This document shows positions 1 to 7,845 of a DNA stretch of 18,212 bases, piece after piece. Every line of letters starts with the position of its first letter. Position 1 is the stretch's first letter. Made by a program: the position numbers and the translations under genes. The notes beneath the pieces are model-generated. The model was not told where the DNA came from and made no database searches. It worked only from the letters and a program-made list of their open reading frames with translations. This stretch comes from an uncultured beta proteobacterium (GTDB lineage Bacteria; Pseudomonadota; Gammaproteobacteria; Burkholderiales; Burkholderiaceae_B), in NCBI GenBank assembly GCA_903929925.1, contig CAIYWO010000027.1, forward strand, positions 1 through 18,212, read 5' to 3'.

Positions 1-72
<72 letters not shown>

Positions 73-185
73 AAAAATTTCAGCACAGACCACTAAAGAA
101 CCGAACTGATAGCGCTTTGGAGGAACTGACTTCGATTTTGGCACTCGGCATACAGCCCGCAGTGTGTCGATAGCGAAGAAACGGG

Positions 186-214
186 ATTATGCACAAATTT
201 TGGTCCTAGCGCAA
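186..214 (-). promoter_or_regulatory. Putative sigma70 promoter for tRNA-Ala
   Basis: On the minus strand there is TTGCGC (209-214), a 17-bp spacer, and CATAAT (186-191). These are close to the -35 and -10 consensus at ideal spacing. The predicted transcription start is near 179, giving a leader of about 107 nt before the tRNA 5' end at 72. That leader is long but possible for a processed stable-RNA transcript. I saw no better promoter closer to the tRNA. The site begins just after the stop codon of the upstream acyltransferase gene, so it lets the tRNA be expressed independently of the long operon. Confidence 0.5.
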
Positions 215-240
215 GTCGGGACCCGCTCGCAAAGCCTTGA

Positions 241-1392
241 TCAGTCGCCGATTTCAGCTCTGAAAGGTGATTTTAGGGCACCCACGTACTGGCTGACGCC
301 CGCCCGCTCTTGCTCTAGAAACTTTTCGACCGCATCGGCGAATCCTGGATGGGCAAGCCAGTGGGCCGATAAGGTCTGCACCGGCTCGAACCCACGAGCG
401 AGTTTGTGCTCGCCTTGGGCGCCCCCTTCGATGATCGCAATGTCATGCGAGATCGCCCATTCCAGAGGTGTGTAATAGGCGAGCTCAAAGTGTAGGCAGT
501 CAACGTGTTCGAGTGCGCCCCAATAGCGTCCGTACAGTTTGCGTTGCCCGTTCACCGTATCTAACCATAGGAGTGACGCAGCAATGGGTTGGTTGCCTCG
601 GTGGGCAAAGGCCAGCACGCAATGATCGGAGAGTGTTTGCCCAATGTGTGTAAAGAAAGCAGGCGTTAGGTAAGGCGGATTACCGCGTAGTGCGTAGGTG
701 TTGGCGTAGCAGCGATAAAAGAACTCCCAATCGGAGGGTTGGATATCTGCACCCGTCAGTACGCGTGTCGTGATCCCTGCTTCTTTCACCTTGCGACGTT
801 CAGCACGAATCTTTTTACGCTTGCTCTGTGTCAGGCTTGTGAGGAACTCGTCAAAGTTGTCCCAGCCCTTATTCGACCAGTGAAACTGGGTATGGGTCCT
901 AGGCATGCACCCTGCTGCACAAAGCGCCTCTTGATCTTCTGGTGAGGTGTAGAGCACATGCAAAGACGAGAGTTTGCTTTCTTGCGCCCATTGCACCAAA
1001 GCACGGGCGGCGAGTGTGCGGTGTGAAGGTGCGCAGAGCAGCCGGGCGCCTGGTACGGGCGTGAACGGAATCGCGCAGAGCCATTTGGGGTAGTAACGCA
1101 GGCCGTTGCGTTCGTAGGCGTCTGCCCAGGCCCAGTCAAAAACAAACTCCCCGTAGGAGTGACTTTTGGCATAGAGCGGCATGGCGGCGATGAGTGTGCC
1201 GGCATCATCACGGAGGATGAGGTGCTTCGGTTGCCAGCCCGTTTTCATTGACACGCTAGCGGATTCTTCGAAGGCGCTTAAAAACGCATGGCTGTTTAAT
1301 ACAGAGCCACCAGTTTCTTGCACCAAGGCATTCCAGAGGTTAGCGCTGATATCGCTTATTTGGTCCAGTATCTCGATGTGCACTGCGTTCAT
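241..1392 (-). CDS. COG3146/DUF482 GNAT-fold (FemAB-like) acyltransferase
   Basis: This 383-aa cytoplasmic protein has no signal peptide or membrane segment. It matches my recollection of the DUF482 (PF04339/COG3146) family of predicted N-acyltransferases, which have a double-GNAT, FemAB-like architecture. Family-like segments are the early WNALVQETGGSVLNSHAFL, the basic stretch SLTQSKRKKIRAERRKV near residue 190, the aromatic block YGRYWGALEHVDCLHFELAYY, and IEGGAQGEHKLARGF near the C-terminus. The substrate is unknown to me. The ATG overlaps the lnt stop codon as ATGA and has no clear Shine-Dalgarno sequence, so translation is probably coupled to lnt. It is the last gene of the long minus-strand run. 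Linkage to lnt hints at an envelope or lipoprotein-related acyl transfer, but that is inference only. Confidence 0.85.
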   Translation of the reverse strand: MNAVHIEILDQISDISANLWNALVQETGGSVLNSHAFLSAFEESASVSMKTGWQPKHLILRDDAGTLIAAMPLYAKSHSYGEFVFDWAWADAYERNGLRYYPKWLCAIPFTPVPGARLLCAPSHRTLAARALVQWAQESKLSSLHVLYTSPEDQEALCAAGCMPRTHTQFHWSNKGWDNFDEFLTSLTQSKRKKIRAERRKVKEAGITTRVLTGADIQPSDWEFFYRCYANTYALRGNPPYLTPAFFTHIGQTLSDHCVLAFAHRGNQPIAASLLWLDTVNGQRKLYGRYWGALEHVDCLHFELAYYTPLEWAISHDIAIIEGGAQGEHKLARGFEPVQTLSAHWLAHPGFADAVEKFLEQERAGVSQYVGALKSPFRAEIGD

Positions 1393-3035
1393 GTGTTTCG
1401 ATGTGTGTGGTGGCGAGACTTCATGAATGCCGCAGCGATAAGGACGGCGAGTGAGAGCAATAAAATCGCCCAGTCGCCAACTCGCGCGTAGAGTGTGGTC
1501 CCTTGCTGGCCTTGTACGCTGACATCCAGGACGCCGGGACGATGTGCTGGCAGCATTGCGATGACCTGGCCATGCTGATCGATTGCGCCGGTCACGCCCG
1601 TGTTGGTTGTACGCACCATTGGGCGGGAGGTCTCAATGGCTCGCATGCGCGCCATTTGCCAGTGTTGCCGCAGAGCCCACGACTCTCCAAACCAACCAAG
1701 ATTGCTGAAGTTGGCGAGGATGGTCGCACCAGATGGCGTTGATGACGTATCCGTTGCGCGCCCGAGGGCACCCAGAAGTTCATCACCAAAAATGTCTTCG
1801 TAGCAAATATTCGCAGCAATCCGTTGATCTTTAATAACAAAGGGTGCTTGCGGATTTGCACCACGATAGAAGTCCCCCATCGGGATCGACATTAAGTCGA
1901 CAAACCAGCGAAAGCCCCAGGGAATAAATTCACCGAAAGGTACAAGGTGGTGCTTGTCATAGCGCAAACCGGTCGTCGCGAGTTGGATTTGTTCAATCGT
2001 CGTGTCTGCAGTGATGCCAAGCACGCTATTGGTATAGCTGCGATCGTTTGTGTTGAAGAGTGCGCTTCCCATCAGCAACACTGCCGACTGCTTTCTGGCT
2101 ATATCAATCCAAGCCTGCCAGACAGAGGGTGCGAGCTGATGTTGAAACACAGCCAATACGGTCTCGGGTAAAAGAATGACAGCTGGTGTTGGGCTATTTG
2201 CAGGCGTTGGCGTCTGAGCTAGTTTTAGGTGCTGGGCGACTACCTCTTGCAGGTGCGCTGGCGTGAACTTAAGGCCTTGTTCGACATTGCCTTGTACTAA
2301 TCGTAGTGCTATCGGCGAGCCAGCAGGCTGCGTCCAGTTGATGTGTCCGAGCCCCCAACCCAGCAGGCCGATTGAGAGTGCGATAACGCCAGCCAAAGCG
2401 TGTGGCGTTTGAGAGGCGTCTCGGTTTTGCGGGTCTTTCATGATCAGCCCAGCGATCACTGCAGCAACAAAAGCGGTGATGAAAGACACACCGTAGGTGC
2501 CTAAGACACTCGCCCAGGCTGCAAACCAGCTGTCTACATGGGCGTAACCGCTACTTAGCCAGGGAAACCCAGTAAATAGATTCGCACGCAGCCCTTCACC
2601 GACGGTCCATGCAGCAGCCCAAATTAGAGCAGCCCAAAGTGGCTTGCCCAGTGTGTGGGGGGCATGGGTGGGGTCTAGACCAAAACGATGCGTCAGCCAG
2701 GCTGCAAGCGCAAAAAACAACGCAAGGTAGGCACTCAGTGCAAGAAGCGCTGCAATGGCAATAGGCAATGGCATCAAGCCGTAGACGTGCATGCTGATGG
2801 TCAGCCAATACAAACCGACCGCAAAATGGGCAAGACCAAAGAGCCAGGCACGGCGCGCTGCGTATAACGCGCTAGGAGCGCGCCAAACGCAGCCGACCAG
2901 CGCAGCCATTGTTAGCAATTGAACGAGGCTTAAAGACCAGCCAGGAAGGGGCTCGGGTGCGTAGGTGAGTGCTTGCGCCGCGCCTGCAACCAGTAGCCCA
3001 ACGGCTAGGCGCCATTTGAGCCAGAACGGCGTCAC
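1389..3035 (-). CDS. lnt: Apolipoprotein N-acyltransferase
   Basis: Lnt is the inner-membrane enzyme that adds the third acyl chain to the N-terminal cysteine of bacterial lipoproteins, completing their maturation. The 548-aa product has several hydrophobic segments in residues 1-235, a nitrilase-like domain at about 240-510 and a final membrane helix at about 520-538. The expected catalytic residues are visible: E291 in LLPETVLAVF, K361 in RYDKHHLVPFGEF and C411 in ANICYEDIFG. The start is GTG, in a GTGA overlap with the corC stop, and no other start fits better. The order corC-lnt is conserved in proteobacteria, as in E. coli ybeX-lnt. Confidence 0.97.
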   Translation of the reverse strand: MTPFWLKWRLAVGLLVAGAAQALTYAPEPLPGWSLSLVQLLTMAALVGCVWRAPSALYAARRAWLFGLAHFAVGLYWLTISMHVYGLMPLPIAIAALLALSAYLALFFALAAWLTHRFGLDPTHAPHTLGKPLWAALIWAAAWTVGEGLRANLFTGFPWLSSGYAHVDSWFAAWASVLGTYGVSFITAFVAAVIAGLIMKDPQNRDASQTPHALAGVIALSIGLLGWGLGHINWTQPAGSPIALRLVQGNVEQGLKFTPAHLQEVVAQHLKLAQTPTPANSPTPAVILLPETVLAVFQHQLAPSVWQAWIDIARKQSAVLLMGSALFNTNDRSYTNSVLGITADTTIEQIQLATTGLRYDKHHLVPFGEFIPWGFRWFVDLMSIPMGDFYRGANPQAPFVIKDQRIAANICYEDIFGDELLGALGRATDTSSTPSGATILANFSNLGWFGESWALRQHWQMARMRAIETSRPMVRTTNTGVTGAIDQHGQVIAMLPAHRPGVLDVSVQGQQGTTLYARVGDWAILLLSLAVLIAAAFMKSRHHTHRNT

Positions 3036-3919
3036 GATGTTTGGGTGATCCGGTTGGGTTCAGCAGCTGTGCGCTGTTTGACGCGCAACCAGAGCGCACG
3101 ACGCGCATCCGCGCGCATTACTTCAAACCGTAAGTCACCGTGTTGTTGGATGTCTCCCCGCTTGGGGATGCGTCCAAGTTCGTGTGCGAGCCAGCCGCCA
3201 ACGGTATCGTATTCGCCCACCGGAAGATCTGTTTCCAGCGCCGCGTTCACAGCGTCGATTTCAGTGGTAGCCAGCATCCGCCAAGCTCGAACCCCATCCG
3301 AAAAAATAGTTTTCTCGCCATCGACGTCATACTCGTCCTCGATCGAACCAACGATTTGTTCGAGTACATCTTCAAGCGTGACTAAGCCAGTGATGCCACC
3401 GTGCTCGTCAATCACAATCGCCAAGTGGTTCCGGTTGCGTCTGAACTCTTGCAATAGAACGTTTAAACGCTTGGTTTCCGGGATGAAGATCGCTGGGCGT
3501 ACAAAATCTTTTAATGAAAGCTCGGGTGTCACCATCAGACGCAGCAGGTCTTTGGTCATCACAATGCCGATGATGTTGTCCCGGCTACCTTCAAACACCG
3601 GGAAGCGTGAGTGCGCCGCCTCGATGATTTCAGGCATGAGTGTGGCAACGGGCTCTGCGACGTCGAGCATATCCATTCTGCCCCTTGGAACCATGACGTC
3701 CATGGCCGTCTGCTCGGCAACGGCGAGCGTGCCTTTCAGCATCGAGTAGGCATCGGCATCGATGAGATTGCGCTCGCGCGCAGCTTCAAGCACCGTCACG
3801 ATACCTTCCCGATCTTCGGGCTCGCGACGCATTAAGGAAAGCAGGCGATCTAGCAGGCGGGGTCTGTTTGACTTGGCCGAAGGACTGGTCACTTCAGCAG
3901 CAGGATAGGGATCTGACAT
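3032..3919 (-). CDS. corC: CorC/YbeX-type CBS-domain protein
   Basis: This 295-aa protein belongs to the HlyC/CorC family. It has an acidic, helical N-terminus containing ERNLIDADAYSML, then two CBS motifs: one around VPRGRMDMLDV...HSRFPVFEGSRDNIIGIV, the other around NRNHLAIVIDEHGGITGLVTLEDVLEQIVG. A C-terminal CorC_HlyC domain follows (about 205-285, with LPVGEYDTVGGWL). There is no DUF21 membrane domain, so it is the soluble short form, as in E. coli YbeX. Family members are linked to Mg2+/Co2+ efflux and to ribosome or RNA physiology with YbeY. The ATG start gives a family-typical MSDPYP opening, but the sequence upstream is pyrimidine-rich with no clear Shine-Dalgarno. Its stop overlaps the lnt GTG. 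Confidence 0.94.
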   Translation of the reverse strand: MSDPYPAAEVTSPSAKSNRPRLLDRLLSLMRREPEDREGIVTVLEAARERNLIDADAYSMLKGTLAVAEQTAMDVMVPRGRMDMLDVAEPVATLMPEIIEAAHSRFPVFEGSRDNIIGIVMTKDLLRLMVTPELSLKDFVRPAIFIPETKRLNVLLQEFRRNRNHLAIVIDEHGGITGLVTLEDVLEQIVGSIEDEYDVDGEKTIFSDGVRAWRMLATTEIDAVNAALETDLPVGEYDTVGGWLAHELGRIPKRGDIQQHGDLRFEVMRADARRALWLRVKQRTAAEPNRITQTS

Positions 3920-3943
3920 TGTCCGGGGACAGAGTGGAGGAGG

Positions 3944-3973
3944 GGTTAGGATAACCTGAAAGTGCTGGTTAGG
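3944..3973. repeat. GGTTAGG direct repeats with an interposed inverted copy
   Basis: In the 66-bp ybeY-corC gap the plus strand carries GGTTAGG at 3944-3950 and again at 3967-3973, 23 bp apart. Between them is TAACCT (3952-3957), which can pair with either copy. In the mRNA this could form either of two small hairpins upstream of corC, which lacks a Shine-Dalgarno sequence. The arms are only 5-6 bp, so a role is uncertain and chance is possible. Confidence 0.3.
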
Positions 3974-3985
3974 TTGTGCACCAAA

Positions 3986-4477
3986 CTAAGGCATTTGATA
4001 CGGGTCGCTAATACCCATTTCGGCGAGGATCTCGATTTCAAGCGATTCCATGACTTTTGCGTCGCGCAAGCGCACGTGGTCGTAACCCAGCGCATGTAAT
4101 GTTCCGTGAATCGTGAGGTGTGCAGCATGACAAAGAAACTCTTTGCGCTGCGCCCGCGCTTCTTGTTTCATGATCGGCAGGCAGAGAATGATGTCGGCTG
4201 ACGCAGTTCCATCGGGGGCGACGCCATATTCGAACGTCAGAACATTGGTCGCGTAATCTTTATTGCGATATTGCGCATTGAGCGTGCGCGCACCAGCCAG
4301 ACCTTCAATCCTGACGACAACCGCGAAAGTGGAGAGCCCTCGGGCTTGCTTTGCATCTACAGCGAGCAGAGCGCGTTGTACCCAGCGCCTGATACGCCAG
4401 CGAGGCAGGAGCGGCGCCGACACGCCGTATTGAACCGCCAAGGCGAGCTTAATCGTTGGATTGTTCGGCTTGCTCAT
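3986..4477 (-). CDS. ybeY: Endoribonuclease YbeY
   Basis: YbeY is a zinc-dependent RNase needed for 16S rRNA 3'-end maturation and ribosome quality control. The product is 163 aa from the chosen ATG. The diagnostic zinc motif HGTLHALGYDH is present, with H124, H128 and H134 as ligands. NKDYATNVLTFEYG (about 72-85) and the ASADIILCLP strand also fit the family. The start is ATG at 4477 (MSKPNN), with GGA 5 nt upstream. An ATG two codons earlier (4483) and a TTG four codons earlier (4489) are alternatives. The gene starts 29 bp inside the 3' end of phoH, which suggests translational coupling. PhoH-YbeY-CorC neighbours are a classic functional trio. Confidence 0.96.
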   Translation of the reverse strand: MSKPNNPTIKLALAVQYGVSAPLLPRWRIRRWVQRALLAVDAKQARGLSTFAVVVRIEGLAGARTLNAQYRNKDYATNVLTFEYGVAPDGTASADIILCLPIMKQEARAQRKEFLCHAAHLTIHGTLHALGYDHVRLRDAKVMESLEIEILAEMGISDPYQMP

Positions 4478-5477
4478 AGGCATCCACAATGCGTGCGACT
4501 AACGGGTGCCGCACAACATCCTTGCTCGTGAATTTTGTCATGGCGATGCCCTTTACGTCTTGCAGCACTTGAACGGCATGGGCAAGGCCACTTTTGTGAC
4601 CTTTGGGAAGGTCGACTTGCGAAGGGTCACCCGTAATGACCGCTTTGCTTCCGAAGCCGATACGCGTCAAGAACATTTTCATCTGCTCTGGCGTGGTGTT
4701 TTGCGCTTCATCCAGGATCACAAAGGCATGATTGAGCGTGCGGCCCCGCATATAGGCTAGCGGTGCAATCTCAATGGTTTGCTTTTCGAAAAGACGCTGT
4801 ACCCGTTCAAAACCCATCAGGTCATACAGGGCATCGTAAAGTGGTCGCAGGTAGGGATCGACCTTTTGCGCGAGATCTCCGGGTAAAAATCCGAGACGCT
4901 CGCCAGCCTCGACCGCGGGGCGTGTCAGAATGAGACGCTGCACGGTGTCACGCTCCATCGCATCAATCGCGCAGGCAACCGCGAGCCAGGTTTTGCCTGT
5001 GCCGGCTGGCCCAACACCGAAGGTGATGTCGTGTTTCAGAATGTTATTGAGATAGTCGCGTTGACGTGGTGTGCGCGGGCGCAGATCGCTGCGGCGTGTG
5101 CGCAGAGCAATCGTGCCGCTTTCGTCATCGAGTGGCGGAAAATCTTTTGGATCGAATTGTTGGGCAGCCGGATGCGCCAGGCGCCCCACGCCAATCTCAA
5201 CTAAGGCGAGTTGAATATCGTCAATGGACAGTGCGCGCTGTGCAGCGCGCTCATGCAAAGCCAGCAACATCGTCCCTGCAGCCTCGGCGTATGGACCACG
5301 TAGAGAAATCGTATCGGCCTGCCGGGAGAGATCCAGATCAAGGCCATCAGCGACGCGTCGCAGATTCTCGTCGAGTGGACCACACAAATTAGAGAGCTGC
5401 TGGTTGCTGCCTTCCAGTTTGATTTTTACAGGGAGGACACGTCCACGCGTCGAAGTTTTTGCGGGTGAGCGACTCAT
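4449..5477 (-). CDS. ybeZ: PhoH-like ATPase (PhoL/YbeZ)
   Basis: This 342-aa cytoplasmic P-loop NTPase belongs to the PhoH family. It has an N-terminal KH-like region (about 16-110) followed by a helicase-like ATPase domain. Walker A is GPAGTGKT (156-163) and Walker B is FVILDEAQ (252-259). TGDPSQVDLPKG (about 282-293) is the conserved motif III. Family members are thought to act with YbeY in RNA processing; the old phosphate-starvation name does not imply that role here. Its ATG overlaps the miaB stop as ATGA, there is no strong Shine-Dalgarno, and its 3' end overlaps ybeY. The symbol phoH is often used for the same gene. Confidence 0.96.
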   Translation of the reverse strand: MSRSPAKTSTRGRVLPVKIKLEGSNQQLSNLCGPLDENLRRVADGLDLDLSRQADTISLRGPYAEAAGTMLLALHERAAQRALSIDDIQLALVEIGVGRLAHPAAQQFDPKDFPPLDDESGTIALRTRRSDLRPRTPRQRDYLNNILKHDITFGVGPAGTGKTWLAVACAIDAMERDTVQRLILTRPAVEAGERLGFLPGDLAQKVDPYLRPLYDALYDLMGFERVQRLFEKQTIEIAPLAYMRGRTLNHAFVILDEAQNTTPEQMKMFLTRIGFGSKAVITGDPSQVDLPKGHKSGLAHAVQVLQDVKGIAMTKFTSKDVVRHPLVARIVDAYEQAEQSND

Positions 5478-6859
5478 GTGTGTGCAACGCGTCCACGGAA
5501 GGTGTTGGTCATCGCGTCAGTGATGACCACGTCAATCATTTGACCGATCAGGCGCGGGTGCCCCGCAAAGTTCACAATACGGTTGTTTTCTGTGCGACCA
5601 CTCAACTCAGTTGAATCTCGTGTGGAAGTCCCTTCTACCAAGATCCTTTGTGTTGAGCCCACCATGCTGCGAGCAATGGCGTGCGCCTGTTCGTTAATCC
5701 TCGCTTGCAGTTTTTGTAAGCGCTGGAGTTTCACTGTTTGGGGCGTATCGTCCGTGAGATCGGCAGCCGGGGTGCCGGGTCGGCGCGAGTAAACAAACGA
5801 GAAAGACGTGTCAAAACCGATTTCATCGATCAGTTTCATCGTCTTTTCGAAGTCTTCTTCCGTCTCACCTGGAAAGCCAACAATGAAGTCTGAAGACAAA
5901 GTCAAGCCGGGACGTGCAGCCCGTAACTTGCGTACGACTGATTTGAATTCAATTGCGGTGTAGCCACGTTTCATTGCGGCGAGCACACGGTCACTGCCTG
6001 CCTGCACCGGCAAGTGTAAAAAGGAAACGAGTTTTGGCAGACGCGCATAAACATCGATCATGCGTGCAGTCATCTCTTTTGGGTGCGAAGTCGTGTAGCG
6101 AATACGTTCGATTCCTGGAATTTCGTGGACGTACTCCAAAAGCGTGGCGAAGTCCGCGATCTCGGTCTTGCCGTTTTCGTCTTCGGCCATCTTGCCACGA
6201 TAAGCATTCACGTTTTGACCAAGCAACGTAACCTCTTTGACACCCTGATCGGCGAGGTCAGCGACTTCGATCAATACATCTTCGAAGGGGCGCGACATTT
6301 CCTCGCCACGGGTGTAAGGCACGACACAAAAACTGCAGTACTTGCTGCAACCTTCCATGATGGATACAAAAGCCGTCGCACCTTGCACGCGTGCTGGCGG
6401 CATGGCGTCGAATTTCTCAATCTCTGGGAAACTGATATCGACTTGCGAGCGACCTTCGGCCTTGCGTCTGGCGATCAGGTCAGGCAGGCGGTGTAGGGTT
6501 TGCGGTCCAAACACGACATCGACATAAGGCGCGCGGTCAACGATTGACGCACCTTCCTGGCTTGCCACACAACCGCCGACTCCGATGACGAGGTCTGGAT
6601 TGAGGGCTTTTAGATGTTTGACTCTACCAAGATCGGAAAACACCTTTTCCTGTGCTTTCTCTCGCACTGAGCAGGTGTTAAATAAGATGACGTCAGCATC
6701 TTCTGGAGTGTTGGTAACAACCACTCCGCGCTCTTGCCCCAGTACGTCGAGCATTTTGTCAGAGTCGTATTCATTCATCTGGCACCCGAAGGTGCGAATG
6801 AATACTTTTTTTGGATTCAGGGGTTTGTCACCCGGTGCAGCATTGTCTTTGTTTTGCAT
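5474..6859 (-). CDS. miaB: tRNA-2-methylthio-N6-isopentenyladenosine synthase MiaB
   Basis: MiaB is a radical-SAM methylthiotransferase that converts i6A37 to ms2i6A37 in tRNAs reading UNN codons. The 461-aa protein has the N-terminal UPF0004 domain with cluster ligands C26 (RTFGCQMNEYDS), C63 (FNTCSVREKA) and C97 (GGCVASQEG). The radical-SAM motif is CSKYCSFC, with C171, C175 and C178. A TRAM domain occupies roughly the last 75 residues. Length and motifs are normal. The gene starts 40 bp after the secF stop. No obvious Shine-Dalgarno precedes the ATG, but MQNKD...KKVFIRTFGCQMN places the first cysteine as in relatives. Its stop overlaps the phoH start. Confidence 0.97.
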   Translation of the reverse strand: MQNKDNAAPGDKPLNPKKVFIRTFGCQMNEYDSDKMLDVLGQERGVVVTNTPEDADVILFNTCSVREKAQEKVFSDLGRVKHLKALNPDLVIGVGGCVASQEGASIVDRAPYVDVVFGPQTLHRLPDLIARRKAEGRSQVDISFPEIEKFDAMPPARVQGATAFVSIMEGCSKYCSFCVVPYTRGEEMSRPFEDVLIEVADLADQGVKEVTLLGQNVNAYRGKMAEDENGKTEIADFATLLEYVHEIPGIERIRYTTSHPKEMTARMIDVYARLPKLVSFLHLPVQAGSDRVLAAMKRGYTAIEFKSVVRKLRAARPGLTLSSDFIVGFPGETEEDFEKTMKLIDEIGFDTSFSFVYSRRPGTPAADLTDDTPQTVKLQRLQKLQARINEQAHAIARSMVGSTQRILVEGTSTRDSTELSGRTENNRIVNFAGHPRLIGQMIDVVITDAMTNTFRGRVAHT

Positions 6860-6899
6860 GATATTGCCGGAGCGGGTGTTGATCCCGTGGGCAGAAAAA

Positions 6900-7841
6900 T
6901 TACTCTTGATAAACCTCTTCGACTTCGTCGGCCTTTTTGATCGGTTTGATCATGTCTTCGCGTTTGATGCCTAGCCACATTGCGATAGCGGCGGCGACAA
7001 ACACAGAAGAGTAAATACCAAACCAAATGCCGATAGTGAGTGCGAGGGCAAAGTAGTGCAGGGTAGGACCACCAAAGATGAGCATGGCCAGCACCATCAT
7101 TTGCGTGGAGCCGTGCGTGATGATGGTACGAGAGATCGTTTGAGTGATTGCGCCGTCGATGACTTCACGCACGGTCGCATCACGATCCTTGCGGAAATTT
7201 TCGCGAATCCGGTCCATGATCACAACGGACTCGTTCACAGAGTAGCCTAAGACTGCCAGTACGCCAGCCAGCACAGAGAGAGAAAACTCCCACTGAAAGA
7301 AGGCAAAGAAGCCGAGAATAATGACCACGTCATGCAGGTTGGCTAGCACGCCGGCTACAGCGAACTTCCATTCAAAGCGAACCGCAAGGTAGATGACAAT
7401 ACCAATCACAACAAAGAGCAGTGCCATCAAGCCGTTTTCGACAAGTTCTTTACCTACTTGCGGGCCAACGAACTCGACGCGACGTAGCTCAACCGTTGCG
7501 TCTGAGGCTTTAAGTGCCTTCATTACGGTATCGCTCTGCGTGGCCGAGCTTTGCCCGGGGGCAAGTGGCAAGCGGATCATGACGTCACGCGAGGTACCGA
7601 AGTTTTGTACCTGAAAGTCGGTGTATCCAAGCCCTGTCACAGCGGTACGCACTTTGTCTAGAGGTGCTGCTTGTGCATAGTTCACTTCCATCACGGTTCC
7701 ACCTGTGAACTCAATCGAGAGGTGAAAGCCTTTGGTTGCGATGAAAAATACTGCTGCAACAAAGGTTAAGAAGCTAATCGCGTTAAGCACCAGCGCATTG
7801 CGCATGAACGGGATGGTGCGCCCGATTTTGAATAATTCCAT
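6900..7841 (-). CDS. secF: Protein translocase subunit SecF
   Basis: SecF works with SecD and YajC beside SecYEG in the inner membrane, using proton motive force to aid late steps of protein export. The 313-aa protein has one N-terminal membrane helix (about 17-36), the motif IEFTGGTVMEV (43-53), a periplasmic domain, and five further helices. The conserved GYSVNESVVIMDRIREN segment contains D210, matching the functionally important Asp of E. coli SecF. The start is ATG at 7841 (MELFKIGR), preceded by AAAGGA within the end of secD. The reading frame stays open upstream to 7940, but that extension overlaps secD and does not resemble SecF. Confidence 0.97.
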   Translation of the reverse strand: MELFKIGRTIPFMRNALVLNAISFLTFVAAVFFIATKGFHLSIEFTGGTVMEVNYAQAAPLDKVRTAVTGLGYTDFQVQNFGTSRDVMIRLPLAPGQSSATQSDTVMKALKASDATVELRRVEFVGPQVGKELVENGLMALLFVVIGIVIYLAVRFEWKFAVAGVLANLHDVVIILGFFAFFQWEFSLSVLAGVLAVLGYSVNESVVIMDRIRENFRKDRDATVREVIDGAITQTISRTIITHGSTQMMVLAMLIFGGPTLHYFALALTIGIWFGIYSSVFVAAAIAMWLGIKREDMIKPIKKADEVEEVYQE

Positions 7842-7845
7842 GATG

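Noticed and set aside
211..230. Hairpin GCGAG/CTTGC as terminator of the long operon
   Set aside because: The stem is short with a wobble and is not followed by a T-run; it also overlaps the candidate tRNA promoter.
3045..3749. A 234-codon open frame on the plus strand, antisense to corC
   Set aside because: It is rich in Ser/Arg/Thr with low-complexity composition typical of an antisense shadow, has no domain-like pattern, and corC on the other strand is certain.
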